Shown here in pieces: positions 54,801 through 63,921 of a DNA stretch of 64,000 nt. The position numbers and the translations under genes were made by a program. The first letter of the stretch is position 1, and every line of letters begins with the position of its first letter. The notes below the pieces were generated by a model. It worked only from the letters and a program-made list of their open reading frames with translations, did not search any database and was not told where the DNA came from. Origin of the DNA: Pegoplata infirma (taxonomy: Eukaryota; Arthropoda; Insecta; Diptera; Anthomyiidae); the NCBI GenBank assembly GCA_963921195.1, contig OY992540.1:44167890-44231889 (forward strand), given 5' to 3'.

Positions 54801-57066
54801 TGGAACATAAAGGAAAGCAAAAAAGATGAAATTTTTGATAATTTTGTCATAACCTTACAATTCATTTGTTAAATCAATCATTATTTTGATTGACTTTAGA
54901 CAAAAAATTTATCAAATTTTTGATCAAAATCGAAAAAATGTTTGATTGAAATAATTTTCAATCAATCACCTACAATTTGATGATTGGTATAACAAATTTT
55001 TTAATTGGAGGAGTTTCAATCAAAAAATTGATTGAATCCGCGTTTTTGTTGATTGAAATTCGTTTCAAATTTTTTCTGTGTAGAAAAAGTCTCGTAATAC
55101 CATTTTAGAAATATTTGACAGTTTTCCTTGTTTTTTAACAAAAAATTTCGATCGAAATCTAAATTTTTTTTTGTAAGTTTACAGTTTTTTCTTAAATATC
55201 CAAATTTTTAAGGAAATTTTATAAAAGAAATCTAGTAAAGTTACGAGAATTTCTTGTTAGTTTTATCGCTTCAGAAAAGTTGTAAATTTAAAATTTAATT
55301 GGTAAAAGCTTTACTTTTAAAAGTTTTTATGATTTTTGATTGTGTCAAAAAAGTTGTAAATTTACAATATATTGGTAAAAAAGGTGGTCAATTTACGAAA
55401 AAGCTCGTAATTTTTTTCCGTGTAATAAAAATAAAATTTATTTTCACTACTGTCCTCGAACTCGAAATAAAAGCCGTTTTTTTATAAATAGAAAGGTCGA
55501 ATAAAAACAAAATTATTTATTTTCATTTTCTATAGCGAAAAATAAATAAGCATTGATAATAACGTTCAAAATCTTCCGATTTAATTTTTTTTTTCTAATT
55601 TTGATAAGTTTTGAACTTAACCTTAAAAATCAAAAAAAACTTTCGATTTAAAATAATTTCTAAATTTGATATTTCTTAAAGATCTTTTCAATTAATGATA
55701 TCAAAATACTACTTTGTAAAAACAAAACACTTTTTAAATTTCTCTCTTTATTTTCTTATTGAATAAAAGTTCATTGTTCTAATTTTAAAATCTTGGCATT
55801 TAATTTGCATTTTATTTGCTAAAGTATTTATGACCTGATCTACATGCGTTTCAATGCATAGAGAAGGGTATTTCCTTATCTCGTGATCAATCATGCACAA
55901 ACAATTTTAGCATTTTGGCAAAAAACAAAACAAAAAAAAAAACACAAATGATTAATTAATTTTCTTTTTCTCTTTAAATTTTCTTTAAAAGTATTTGAAA
56001 AAACATACAACTGCCTTGCGTGAAGTAAATGACTCCCGTCTTAAGATCTATGAAAATTTAGAAGTGGGTATACAGGACTTAGAGCGTGCCAATCATCGTT
56101 TACATGTTGAGAATACCGGCGATAAAAAGCATATAAAAACGTAAGTTTTATTTAACAGGTTTGTTTGATGTCTTTACTACAATTTACTATTTTTTGCTAT
56201 ATTTACTGCAGCTGGAAATTTTTAATTATCAAAATTTTCCAATTGTAGTAAAAATAGTAATGGAATTCACGTCAGAAATTTTAGTCTTGCAAAATTGCGC
56301 AATGTCAAAATTGCAACTTTTTTTGCTTGTTTCTTTGTGAATAAAAGCAATTTTATGTATATTAAAATAAATTGCAAATCTTTTCTTGCAACTACGCATC
56401 ATACAAAAGGTAATAGAAAAATAAAAATTTTATTAAAATTTTTTTAAAAAAAAAATGTTGCAATATTGCACTGTTGCAAGGGTCAAAAAATTCTGAAGTG
56501 AATACCCTGAGTGAGAAGTTTGAATAATCGAACTAGAAACATGGTTATTTCTTTGAAAAGTTTATTAATTAATAATAAAATTTTGTTTTATTTCCCTTTC
56601 AGGCTTAGTCATAATCTCGAAACTTTAGAAACACGCTGTGAAGAACTAACAAAACAACTGGAAGAATGCCGACAAACTTTGACCATAGAAAGACGTAAAA
56701 ATGAACGTCTTTTAGCGGAAAAATCAAAATCCGCTGCCGATGCTAATGGCATAAAATTGAAACCCACTTTAAATAAGGACATTTCAGAATCACAATTGAA
56801 TTCCTTGTCTCTGGGTTATGATGCTAACACTACCGCGCCGGAAAATTGTAGTTTTGCATTTGGCTCTCCCGCTTCCAAAAATAATGCCAATTCCACCGGT
56901 ATCAGTGGAAATTGTGATGATAGTTCTTTTGACTTGAGCATGGTATGTGGTCAAGAGGGTAATGATGAAATCATTAAACTGGTTAGTGATCTGGAAACCA
57001 CCAAAAGGGCTTTCATGGCTGAACAGCAACGTTGCAGTGAATTGGAAGAACAATTGGTGGCGATAA
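48811..57066 (+). CDS. Cen: CDR2-family coiled-coil protein, centrocortin homologue, 5' four exons (partial)
   Basis: Coding exons are 48811-48880, 49208-49320, 55992-56140 and 56603-57066; phases join without stops to 265 residues plus one base. The start ATG has context CTTAAAATGG. The segment LQLAAELGKTLLERNKELE (about residues 25-43) and then YLKKHTTALREVNDSRLKIY match the conserved N-terminal coiled coil of vertebrate CDR2/CDR2L (established family); in flies this family is represented by centrocortin, a centrosomal partner of Centrosomin required for cleavage furrows. A first coiled coil spans residues about 24-155, a Ser/Asn-rich linker 156-230, and a second coil starts at 231 (DEIIKLVSDLETTKRAFMAE). 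The rest of the protein lies beyond 64000. Introns 1 and 3 are short; 2 and 4 are swollen by transposons. Confidence 0.88.
49208..49320 (+). CDS. Cen: Cen exon 2, family signature
   Basis: Encodes residues 24-61, HLQLAAELGKTLLERNKELE onward to EEQEQEIV, the most conserved CDR2 block. It ends in phase 0 at the donor GTAAGTACC. Exon 3 then continues with YLKK exactly as the family requires. Confidence 0.9.
49321..50247 (+). other. Cen intron 2, first part, no repeats recognised
   Basis: AT-rich sequence with normal intron composition. Short words such as AAATTGATATTTGAAAA foreshadow the 20-bp arrays downstream but no array is established. No coding segment seen. Confidence 0.45.
50248..50832. 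mobile_element. Foldback CACTGTRGAACAAATTCAGG, TTA target, in Cen intron 2
   Basis: Left CACTGTGGAACAAATTCAGG and right CCTGAATTTGTTCTACAGTG are inverses with one change; arms continue almost to the centre (AAATGCCGATTTTCAGCATA, TTTTGCTTCATAAGCACCAC), giving one hairpin of about 585 bp. TTA is at 50245-50247 and 50833-50835. One end region, 50260-50345, lacks a partner (GGTCGATTCTGAGAGTGAGG), an asymmetric insert or deletion. Confidence 0.75.
50870..51330. repeat. Degenerate 20-21-bp array, AATTTCAATTGATCTTTTTC
   Basis: Units such as GAAATTTCAGTTGACCTTTTT and AATTTCAATTGATATTTTT repeat with much decay. The unit is the same as in the array at 57175-57870 in intron 4 of the same gene. Confidence 0.6.
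51356..51780. repeat. Inverted satellite, unit AATTGTATTTCAGAAATTATC
   Basis: About twelve units of TCAATTGTATTTCAGAAATTA on the left (51356-51605) and about nine inverted units (TCTGAAATACAATTGATAAT) on the right (51610-51780), with almost no spacer. Borders are ACACCATTTCCAATTGTA and TACAATTGGAAAAGTTGTAG. Same architecture and same border word as the array at 46535-47345, although the unit sequence differs. Confidence 0.78.
51811..52272. mobile_element. Palindromic element CCCWGCAAAAAAAGT, TA target, in Cen intron 2
   Basis: CCCTGCAAAAAAAGT and ACTTTTTTTGCTGGG are inverses with one change; arms go on through CTTCTCAGTGGAGTGC and AAAACTACAACAAATGTAAT to a centre at about 52040 (ATTCAGTAGATAAGAACTAC). 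TA is at 51809-51810 and 52273-52274. Confidence 0.78.
52273..52992. other. Cen intron 2, no repeats recognised
   Basis: Mixed AT-rich intron sequence with a slightly more balanced stretch at 52495-52660 (CACGTATTTTTGCTCTAGAC, TAAGCCGAGACACCCCAACC). No splice-bounded coding segment fits the CDR2 family here. Confidence 0.4.
53153..54571. mobile_element. CACGGTG-ended DNA transposon, TSD CAGA, Chapaev-like
   Basis: Terminal repeats of about 65 bp: CACGGTGAGCCTCAGCGATG on the left and its inverse CATCGCTGAGGCTCACCGTG on the right, continuing through GAACTTTAGTGTCGACGAAA. CAGA is at 53149-53152 and 54572-54575. CACNNTG ends with a 4-bp target fit the Chapaev branch of CMC transposons (family knowledge; the assignment is inference). 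Transib ends look alike but give 5 bp. No transposase frame is present; the middle 53220-54050 is AT-rich and a DINE-1-like copy fills the right third. Confidence 0.75.
54051..54480 (-). mobile_element. DINE-1-like variant A, truncated, nested
   Basis: AAACAAGTGAGAGTGTTAAA, CGGCTGTGCCGAATC and TATACCCTCCAACACG start it, then the poly-T/poly-G junction also seen in the copy at 1-750, GAGGGGAACTTTTTTCCCCC, and the core CAGACGGACGGACGGACGGA. It breaks off after CATCGCTAGAATGTCTTAG. Confidence 0.7.
54617..55080 (+). mobile_element. MITE CACASAAAAAATT, TA target, copy 1
   Basis: CACACAAAAAATTATTGGC and AATTTTTTCTGTG are inverse ends; TA is at 54615-54616 and 55081-55082. Interior words TCAATCAATGTTTTGATTGA and TTTGATTGAAATAATTTTCA recur in reverse orientation in the copy at 58617-59109. 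Confidence 0.72.
55083..55422 (+). mobile_element. GTCTCGTAAT-type element, copy 1
   Basis: AAAGTCTCGTAATACCATTT, GTCAAATATT-type phrases and TCTAGTAAAGTTACGAGAAT correspond to the inverse of 63563-63921. It ends TTTTTTTCCGTG followed by TA. Its left end is cut by, or merged with, the preceding MITE. Confidence 0.55.
55992..56140 (+). CDS. Cen: Cen exon 3
   Basis: Encodes residues 62-110, YLKKHTTALREVNDSRLKIY, NLEVGIQDLERANHRLHVEN and TGDKKHIK plus two bases of a split Thr codon. Acceptor TTCTTTAAAAG, donor GTAAGTTTTA. All residues continue the family coiled coil. Intron 3 (56141-56602, 462 bp) carries no recognised repeat. Confidence 0.88.
56603..57066 (+). CDS. Cen: Cen exon 4
   Basis: Encodes residues 111(split)-265: LSHNLETLETRCEELTKQLE, ECRQTLTIERRKNERLLAEK, the Ser/Asn linker and DEIIKLVSDLETTKRAFMAE to LVAI. 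Acceptor TTTCCCTTTCAG. Donor taken as GTAAGTAAAA at 57067, leaving one base; a GT at 57071 is the alternative. Reading on would hit a stop within three codons, so a splice is required. Confidence 0.85.
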
Positions 57067-57174
57067 GTAAGTAAAAGAAATTTTAAAGAATAAGTATTTT
57101 CAAAATTTTTAAAGAAAATTATAGCAACTTTATTAAATGGATATTAAGTTAAATTTCTTTAAAAATACAAATTC

Positions 57175-57870
57175 ATCTAATGGTTTTTGAATTTCAATTG
57201 AAATTTTCGATTTTTAATTGGAGTCTTCGAATTACAATTGATCTTTTTGAATTTCGATTGATTTTTTACAAAATTGATAAATTACGAATGGCAATTGACC
57301 TTTCCCGAATTTCTATTGATTGTTTTTCAATTTCGGTTCATCTTTTACGAATTTCAATTGATTGTTTTTGAAATTTAATTGACATCTTGTGGTTTTAAAG
57401 GATGTTTTTTTCGAAATTTAATTTAATTTTAAGATCAACTGAAACTCGAAAAATATCATTTGAAATTCGAAAAAGATCAATTAAATTTCGAAAAAGATCT
57501 TTTGTCAATCATAATGTATTAATTGTAATTTGAAAAAAAAAAAAAATTAATCAAAAGTCGATCAATTTTAATAGAAATTCGAAAAACATTAACAGAATTT
57601 TGATTTCTAATGATTTTAATTTTTTTTCGGATTGCAATAAATCTTTTTGGGATTAAACTGATCTTTTACGAATTACAATTGATATTTTTCGAATATAAAT
57701 TCGAAATTTAAAATTTCAATTGATCTATTACCAATATCAATTAATATTTTTCTGATTTCAATTGATCTTTTACGAATTACAATTGATCTTGATTAAATTT
57801 CAGTTAATCTTTTTCCAATTTCATCTGATCTTTTATAAATTTCAATTGATCCTTTAACAATTTCAAATGT
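57175..57870. repeat. Degenerate 20-21-bp array with an inverted block, Cen intron 4
   Basis: Units such as GAATTTCAATTGATCTTTTA occur about fifteen times forward; around 57430-57600 several are inverted (GAAATTCGAAAAAGATCAAT). Same unit as at 50870-51330. Confidence 0.65.
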
Positions 57871-58166
57871 AATTTTGGCATTTTAATTAAAATTTAAGAA
57901 CTTTAATTGGAGTTTATGAAATACATCTCAAAATTTTTTCGGAAATCGAAACAAGTTTTTGAATAAAAAAACTATAATAAAATTATCAAAAAATATAAAC
58001 AATCAAAAATTCTCCTAACGAACTCTTTTCGTAAATGTTGCAAGATTTTTCTACAAAAAACGTCTAAATTGCGTTTAATAAACGTCAGATCTGGCATCTC
58101 TAGCTACTTAGAAAAATTCAGCCTAAAAGTATGCAATCAAAATTATGACTCGAATGATATTGCCAG
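57871..58166. other. Cen intron 4, no feature
   Basis: AT-rich; GTCAGATCTGGCATCTCTAG and ATGATATTGCCAG lie just before the next hAT, the latter being its target site. Confidence 0.35.
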
Positions 58167-58616
58167 TAGAGATGGGATCGTGAGTGACTTTTCAATCACG
58201 ATCACGCACGCTCACGAAAAAATATATTGTAATCACGCACGATCACGCACGAACATTTTTTTTCTGCTCACGCTCACGCACGCTCACGTGAGTAGAACAA
58301 AAATTAATCACGCTCACGACGTAATCACGATCACGAAATACTCACGAATTAAAATATGTAAAAAATGTATGTCATATTTTGTTTATGCATTACCCAGTTG
58401 TGAAAGTCCTTGAGCCATCCGTGGTGACGGCTCGCTAACATGTCAGAGTCACACCTGACATCCCCATGACAGCTCTTCATAAAAAACTTCAACATTTCTC
58501 CAATCATAATTAGCAGTTGTCAGGGGGTGCTGACATTCCCATGACATTTCCCCTAAGTCGTCTTTGTGGAAGTGTCTGATATAGGGCATACGAAAATTCC
58601 AAAAATCTTCTTATAT

Positions 58617-59109
58617 CACAGAAAAAATTTGAAACGAATTTTAATCAACAAAAACGCGGATTCAACATATTTTTTGATTGAAATTCCTCCAATTATGAAA
58701 ATTGTTATACCAATCATCAAATTGTAGGTGATTGATTGAAAATTTTTTCAATCAAACACGTTTTCGATTTTGATAAAAAATTTGATCAATTTTTTATTTG
58801 AAGTCAATCAAAATAATGATTGATTTAACAAATAAAGTGTAAGCTTATGACAAAATTATCAAAAAATGCATCGTTTTTGCTCTCCAATATGTTTCAAACA
58901 ATAAAAAATGTAAAACCCGATTTTGTTGTATATTTTTGAATTGATCTATTTAAGTAAATTAAAGCGAAAAAAATATTGTATGTTGAAAATTTGTAATTCG
59001 ACTGTTTAAGAAAATAATAAAAATTTCAAGCAAAACATTGATTGACTTATTTAAATTTTGTTGATCAATAGATTTAATTGAAAATATTTAGCCAATAATT
59101 TTTTGTGTG
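58617..59109 (-). mobile_element. MITE CACASAAAAAATT, copy 2, reversed
   Basis: CACAGAAAAAATTTGAAACG to GCCAATAATTTTTTGTGTG is the inverse of the element at 54617-55080, with TTGATTGACTTATTTAAATT and GTGATTGATTGAAAATTTTT in common. Its flanks do not give a clear TA pair (AT left, TT right). Confidence 0.68.
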
Positions 59110-59454
59110 TTCCATTGGTTTTATTTCCATTCATTTTCATTTATAAATTATCTTTATCATATTAAGAAATAACTTTTCGACTTTCCTATGTTTCCGACGT
59201 TTTTCTCAGAAATTGAAAAGTTCCCAGGTTCAGGGCCGTCTTAACACAAGAATTTGGGGCCCCGCTGTAAAGTAAAAAGTCGCAAGACAAAAAAAACGTT
59301 ATTTTGGTACAAATTAAATTCATGTTATTACCTGTTTTAAGAAAAATAAACTAAAAAAAAAATATTTTGGGTATTTGGGATATTTTAGCTTGAGGTAATT
59401 TTTCTTTACTTATTAAAACCATGATATTCGTGAAAAAATTTTGGTTTCAATGAG

Positions 59455-59640
59455 ACCTTTTCTATCTCAGAATCTGAGACATTTCCTGTACGAAAAATGT
59501 ATCAGAATCTGAGAATATTTTTATACGAAAAACGTCTCGGAATCTGAGAGTTTTTCAATACTGAAAATGTCGCAGAATCTGAGAATTTGCATACGAAAAG
59601 TGTCTCAAAATCTGAAGACATTTCCTAATGAAAGACCATA
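59455..59640. repeat. Short TCTCAGAATCTGAGA array
   Basis: Five units of the type ATGTATCAGAATCTGAGAAT followed by TTTTTATACGAAAA, the same palindromic core as in the array at 3690-4930. It lies inside the 58167 hAT. Confidence 0.65.
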
Positions 59641-59934
59641 AAAAATAAAAAAAAGTAACCGAACAAAAAAAATCGGGGAAACAATTAAAATCACGAAAAA
59701 TTCACGCAAGAATTTTACTCACGCACGATCACGCACGAACTTTTTTTTGTTACTCACGCTCACGCACGCTCACGTGAGTAGGAAAAAAAATTACTCACGA
59801 ATCACGTGATTCATGCGTGATTCACGTGATTCACGTTAATCACGTGATTGGTGCCCATCTCTAATTGCCAGCACCATTGAAATAACACCGGAAATAGTAT
59901 TGATTCCATTTGTACCAAATTTAAATGCACATTA

Positions 59935-60711
59935 CACAGAAAAAAAAAATTCATTCATGGTATGTATTTTTACATACATTGTATGAATCCAACATTATTT
60001 TTTTTCCCCAGAAGTTTTTTATTCTGAGTAAGAATTTGTTCATACTATCTATGAAAAAAATAATTATGGATTTTGGTTTACAAGCGCTTTTTTCTTACTA
60101 AAAATTAGTACTATCGAATAATTGGACATTTGCGCACTTAATTAAATAAACGTAAAGGTTAACCACGCTAAAAATATGCTTTTTATTAAGATTTAACCAT
60201 TTTTTATTTACACAACAAATAATATGACACAATTACAAAAAATGGACACATAAAAATGGATGTTGATGACATGACCTGTGTTCGTTGATTATTCATAGAA
60301 TGCCCGTTTAGAGCCATTTCTTGAGTCCGCCAATTTATGCTGCAATTATTGTCCTACAGACTTTTCGATATGGAATCCATTTGACTGATAGGTTAGATCT
60401 ACAAAAACATTAACAAAATCGTGTTAAGTTTTAAGAAAACATTTATTTAAAGATTATTAAACTTACCCTTTGCATTTTCGCGATTAAAATTTGCTATTTT
60501 ATTTATAAAATGATCTATTTTGGCAAAATTAGAAACACAAATTAATTGTTGGACAATATTTTTTTTTTCAAACTAAATTTTTTTTTGAAATATTTTTGAA
60601 ATTTGAACTTTTATTAATTGATTTATACATTGTATAAATTTGTTCATACATAGTATGAACTGAAATCAATGAATTCAATTCATAATATATATGTACAAAA
60701 TTTGTTCTGTG
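59935..60711. mobile_element. MITE CACAGAAAAAAAAAATTC, TA target
   Basis: CACAGAAAA and the right end TTTGTTCTGTG are inverse tips. TA is at 59933-59934 and 60712-60713. Next to the tips are TACATACATTGTATGAATCC and ATACATTGTATAAATTTGTT, a second inverted pair. Interior has a balanced stretch (CATGACCTGTGTTCGTTGAT, AGACTTTTCGATATGGAATC), but no frame above 60 codons. Confidence 0.7.
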
Positions 60712-60974
60712 TATATGTGTTTTTTTAGAGTTTTCATATTAATTTAGGAAAATTGGCAAATAATTTAGAAATTCTTTAAAATATATTAGGAAATGAGCAG
60801 AACAATCGTCGCGGCATTTTTAATACGACTTGACAAAACCGTGACCGGAACGGTTTTGTTAATTAAAACTGTTTATGATACATTCACAATTTCCTAACAC
60901 AAAATTGCGCTTGTTACAACGATTTGACAGTTCAAACCTATGACCGGCACAGCACAAAATTAGAATTTATTTAA

Positions 60975-62090
60975 TCATTATCTCATTTTCTCTAGATATC
61001 CCTTTTTCGCTCCCCTTTTTCACAACTTAGAATCACTTTTAGAGTCGAATCATGATAAAGGTTTTAATTATCAATAAATTTGGCTTAAATTTGAAAATTA
61101 ATTCTTTTTGCCCAAGGACGTCCTATACACGTTTTGACCTAGATCCCATACAAACGTAGCCTTTAGATTTGGATTAACTGACTCTATTTAAAGTATTACA
61201 ATTGGTAACCTTTAGAAATTCGGCTCTTAACAAATTTTGTATTCATAAATCATTATTAAAAATTTCAAAGAATTTGGACCAGTAAACAAAATTAATTCGA
61301 CTTCAATTATTTGAATTTACCATTATTTTATTCAATTCTTTTACAAATAATTCATAGGCTTAATTCTCAAGAATTAATTCACTATGGAATTGAAGCTTTT
61401 TTGGGTCATTCATTTTTGTTTTAATTCAATCTATTACAAATTGAATCAACATTTTTTATAAATTCCTTTGAATGAATTTTATATTTTATTCATTCCTTTG
61501 AAAAATGTATCGGTAGACATCTGAACAAATACGAAAAATTTAATCAAATACGTATGTTTCTGAAGTGTGTTGTACCTATTGGGTCCAAAAAAATAAGTCT
61601 TAAGACTTAAATTGCCGTGTCTCCAAAACTAAGCAACATAGAGCAAAACGTAGTCAAATTTCGCATCAAAATTGATGGCGACCCTTAACGGAAAGTTGAT
61701 GTCTTCACATGAGTGGACCTAAGTGTATCCTATTCGGTCCTAACTTTGAATCCAAAAATTTTAACTTCCGAAATTTTAAAATGCTCATACCTTGGTAACT
61801 ACCGCCGACACTACAAAAAGTTGCGTACCAAGTTTGTATCTCTTGGATCGTAGAACACGACCACTGAACACCCGAAAGCAATTCGAACGTTCGCTTTTGA
61901 GTTATTTAACTTTTTAGGACCCAATAGGTTAAACACACTTAAAACTAAAATAACCCAAAAACTATTACTCGGATTGCTTTCGGATATTCGGTGGTCTTGT
62001 TCTAACTTTTTGTCGTGGCGGCGATCTAACAAAAGATAGATTCAATCAGTCCATGTTTGGGATCCCTTTTTACGGAAAAAAACTTGTGTA
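60975..62090 (+). mobile_element. Second hairpin-ended family, decayed copy; includes GATCGTAGAACAC repeat
   Basis: CAAGGACGTCCTATACACGT, GACCTAGATCCCATACAAAC and CAATCAGTCCATGTTTGGGA match the 25744-26456 copy. Within it, about 61573-61931, TACCTATTGGGTCC and GGACCCAATAGGT form inverse ends around the repeat also found at 36785-37265. The family hairpin end itself is lost. Confidence 0.5.
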
Positions 62091-63129
62091 TATGGTTGAT
62101 TTATTTACTGTTTTGTATTTATTTTTAGTGCACATTTTTATGGTTTAAGTGCATATTTCAGGATTTTTAGTGTTGATAAGTAATCGATTCTAATGGTGTT
62201 TTCTTTTCTGGCAAAAATGTGCCTTTTTTGCATTTTGCCCCAAAAATTATGTTTTTGTGTTCTTTTCTAAAAAAAATTTTGTGTTTTTTCTCAAAATGTC
62301 TACGCTATAAAGTGCAACAAGTTGCACTTTTGCACCGTAAAAAATCATGCGGTCGAAATTGACTTATCGCTCCGGCTCCACCAATATAAAGTTGTAGATA
62401 ACATAAGAGATAATGTCGGCAGAATTTTTTTGTATTTTCATTTTATGTTAAAGGGTGGTGTAATCGTAATTTATGTTAACTCATTTTTTTCAGGAATTCG
62501 TTGATGAAGGTCGTTTGGATTTTATTTTTTATTTATTTTTTTAATACATATAACACATTTTTTTTAATTAAAAAGCATAAATTTAACGTTATTAAGTTAC
62601 TTTCTTTCAAAAAACAACCTTTATTATTAATAAAGTGAAAGTTTTTTGCGTATTTGTATTTTTCCAAAATGTCGGCATCAACAAACTTATGAATTTGACG
62701 TTTCTTATGTTAACATAATTGTTAAGACTTATGTTTGGAGAACTATGTTAACATTTATTTCCAACACAAATATGTATAACATTTGACTATGGCACACGAG
62801 AAATAACACGATTTTGACGTATGTCGGAATAAATGTCCACATAATTATAGAAGGTGGAGCCAGTGGGTATAGAACAGCTGACTTTTTATGTGTTGTTTCC
62901 TCAAAACAGCTGTTAAAAAACAAGGCAGAATATTGCTGTATGTTGTGTTTGATTCCAGTCAAATAAAATGCTAACTTTTGAAGTTGTGAGTTAAACATTT
63001 TAAAAATGTATGTATATTCTAAAAAGGTAAACCTTTTTTTCAGAAAAGAAAACACCATAGAATATTCCAGCAACGTATTTCGAAAGACGTCCGCCCGTCT
63101 ACGAAAGATATGATGCACTCCAAAATAGA
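62091..63129. other. Cen intron 4, no gene recognised
   Basis: Mixed AT-rich sequence. TCATTTTTTTCAGGAATTCG at 62479 looks like a splice acceptor, but joining it to exon 4 gives a stop after three codons. A 129-codon minus frame (63118-62729) is the longest here and shows no domain or composition that supports it. Confidence 0.4.
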
Positions 63130-63450
63130 ACAGCTAGAGTCCTATTCATTCAACGATTGGGCTAATTTCTGATTCCAGTTGTAGAAGATGCGATGAACCG
63201 AATGCAAATGCTCCGCTTTGGCCAGGCATTGCGAGCGACTATTAGGCAAAGCAAAACTCGAGAATCTGGAGAAAATCGCATATGGACCTTATGTCCTTAA
63301 AACTGTCTGCATAATGTTTTATCGTTTTATTCTCGTGGCTCGTTTTATTCTCGTGGCTGAAGGAACATTTGGTATTGCTATGGACCAGCCGATCTATGCG
63401 AGGAGCTCAAAATTTTAAGCTTCACCACCCCTAACCTAACCTGGAATCCT
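63130..63450. other. GC-richer island, origin unknown
   Basis: About 300 bp with clearly more G and C than its neighbours (GATGCGATGAACCGAATGCA, GCTCCGCTTTGGCCAGGCAT, GAGGAGCTCAAAATTTTAAG). It reads like decayed coding sequence, perhaps from a retroelement or a processed copy, but no frame gives a recognisable motif. It ends with CACCCCTAACCTAACCTGG. Confidence 0.35.
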
Positions 63451-63562
63451 AAACTTTGGCACGAATATGCCTGTTGGCTGGTTATATTTGGAAATGGAAA
63501 GAATCGTACCAGGGGAAAAAAAGTTTTCACTTCGAACAACTAAACCAATTGGCAGCCCTAGT

Positions 63563-63921
63563 ATTTACCAATAAAATTGTAAATTTACAATTTTTTGACA
63601 CCGTAAAATTTACGAGGAGGTTTCGTAACTTTACTAGATTTGTTGCATCCTCCTATTTTAAGAGAATTTCTTTTTGTAATTTTACAAGCTTTTTGCCAAT
63701 AAAATTGTAAATTTACGGTTTTTTTTTAGTGCAATAAAACTTACAAGGAATTCTCGTGAATTTACTAGATTTGGTTTGTAAAATTATCTTGAAAATTTGT
63801 AAAATTACAAAAAAAAAAATAAATTTCGATCCAAAATTTGTTTGTTAAAAAACTGTCAAATATTGGTAAAATAGAATTACGAGACTGTTTCTAGTAATTT
63901 TACATGGTTTTTCTTTGTGTG
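63563..63921 (-). mobile_element. GTCTCGTAAT-type element, copy 2, reversed
   Basis: GTATTTACCAATAAAATTGT to GTCAAATATTGGTAAAATAG, TTACGAGACTGTTTCTAGT and the tip CATGGTTTTTCTTTGTGTG, followed by TA. Inverse of 55083-55422. Its tip CACACAAAGAAAAA belongs to the same CACA/TA class as the MITEs at 47724, 54617 and 59935. Confidence 0.6.

Larger units (their letters stand above)
52993..55480. mobile_element. Outer inverted-repeat element enclosing a four-part nest
   Basis: The arm 52993-53045 (GCATTTATTTCGAGCTCGAG, AATAGTGAAAATAACTTATT) is matched inverted at about 55425-55480 (TTTTCACTACTGTCCTCGAA, CTCGAAATAAAAGCC). Inside it lie a second palindrome (53045-54614), a CACGGTG element within that, a DINE-1-like copy within that, and two TA-flanked elements to the right. 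Ends are approximate and no duplication was assigned. Confidence 0.55.
58167..59863. mobile_element. hAT TAGAGATGGG family, 1.7 kb, TSD ATTGCCAG, Cen intron 4
   Basis: TAGAGATGGGATCG and the right end GTGCCCATCTCTA share the TAGAGATGGG tip. ATTGCCAG is exact at 58159-58166 and 59864-59871. Both ends carry CTCACGCACGCTCACG-type repeats, and the right side ends with GATTCACGTGATTCACGTTA. Between them is unrelated sequence including a TA-type MITE (58617-59109) and a TCTCAGAATCTGAGA stretch. It is thus a larger relative of the 469-bp copy at 38354. Confidence 0.87.

Noticed and set aside
56790..57053. 87-codon frame antisense to Cen exon 4
   Set aside because: Shadow of the real exon, which has family similarity and proper splice sites.
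58069..58413. 114-codon frame rich in His-Ala-His
   Set aside because: It reads the CTCACG repeats at the left end of the 58167 hAT and crosses the element boundary and target site.
62322..62504. Acceptor-like TTTTTTTCAG at about 62493 as start of Cen exon 5
   Set aside because: Joined to exon 4 in the required phase it reads three codons and then TGA, and no CDR2-like residues follow.
62729..63118. 129-codon minus-strand frame
   Set aside because: Low-complexity composition of AT-rich DNA, no domain, no start context or promoter, and it overlaps the GC-richer island out of frame with anything recognisable.
63421..63441. CCTAACCTAACC as telomere-type repeat
   Set aside because: Only two units, and flies of this group do not use short telomerase repeats.
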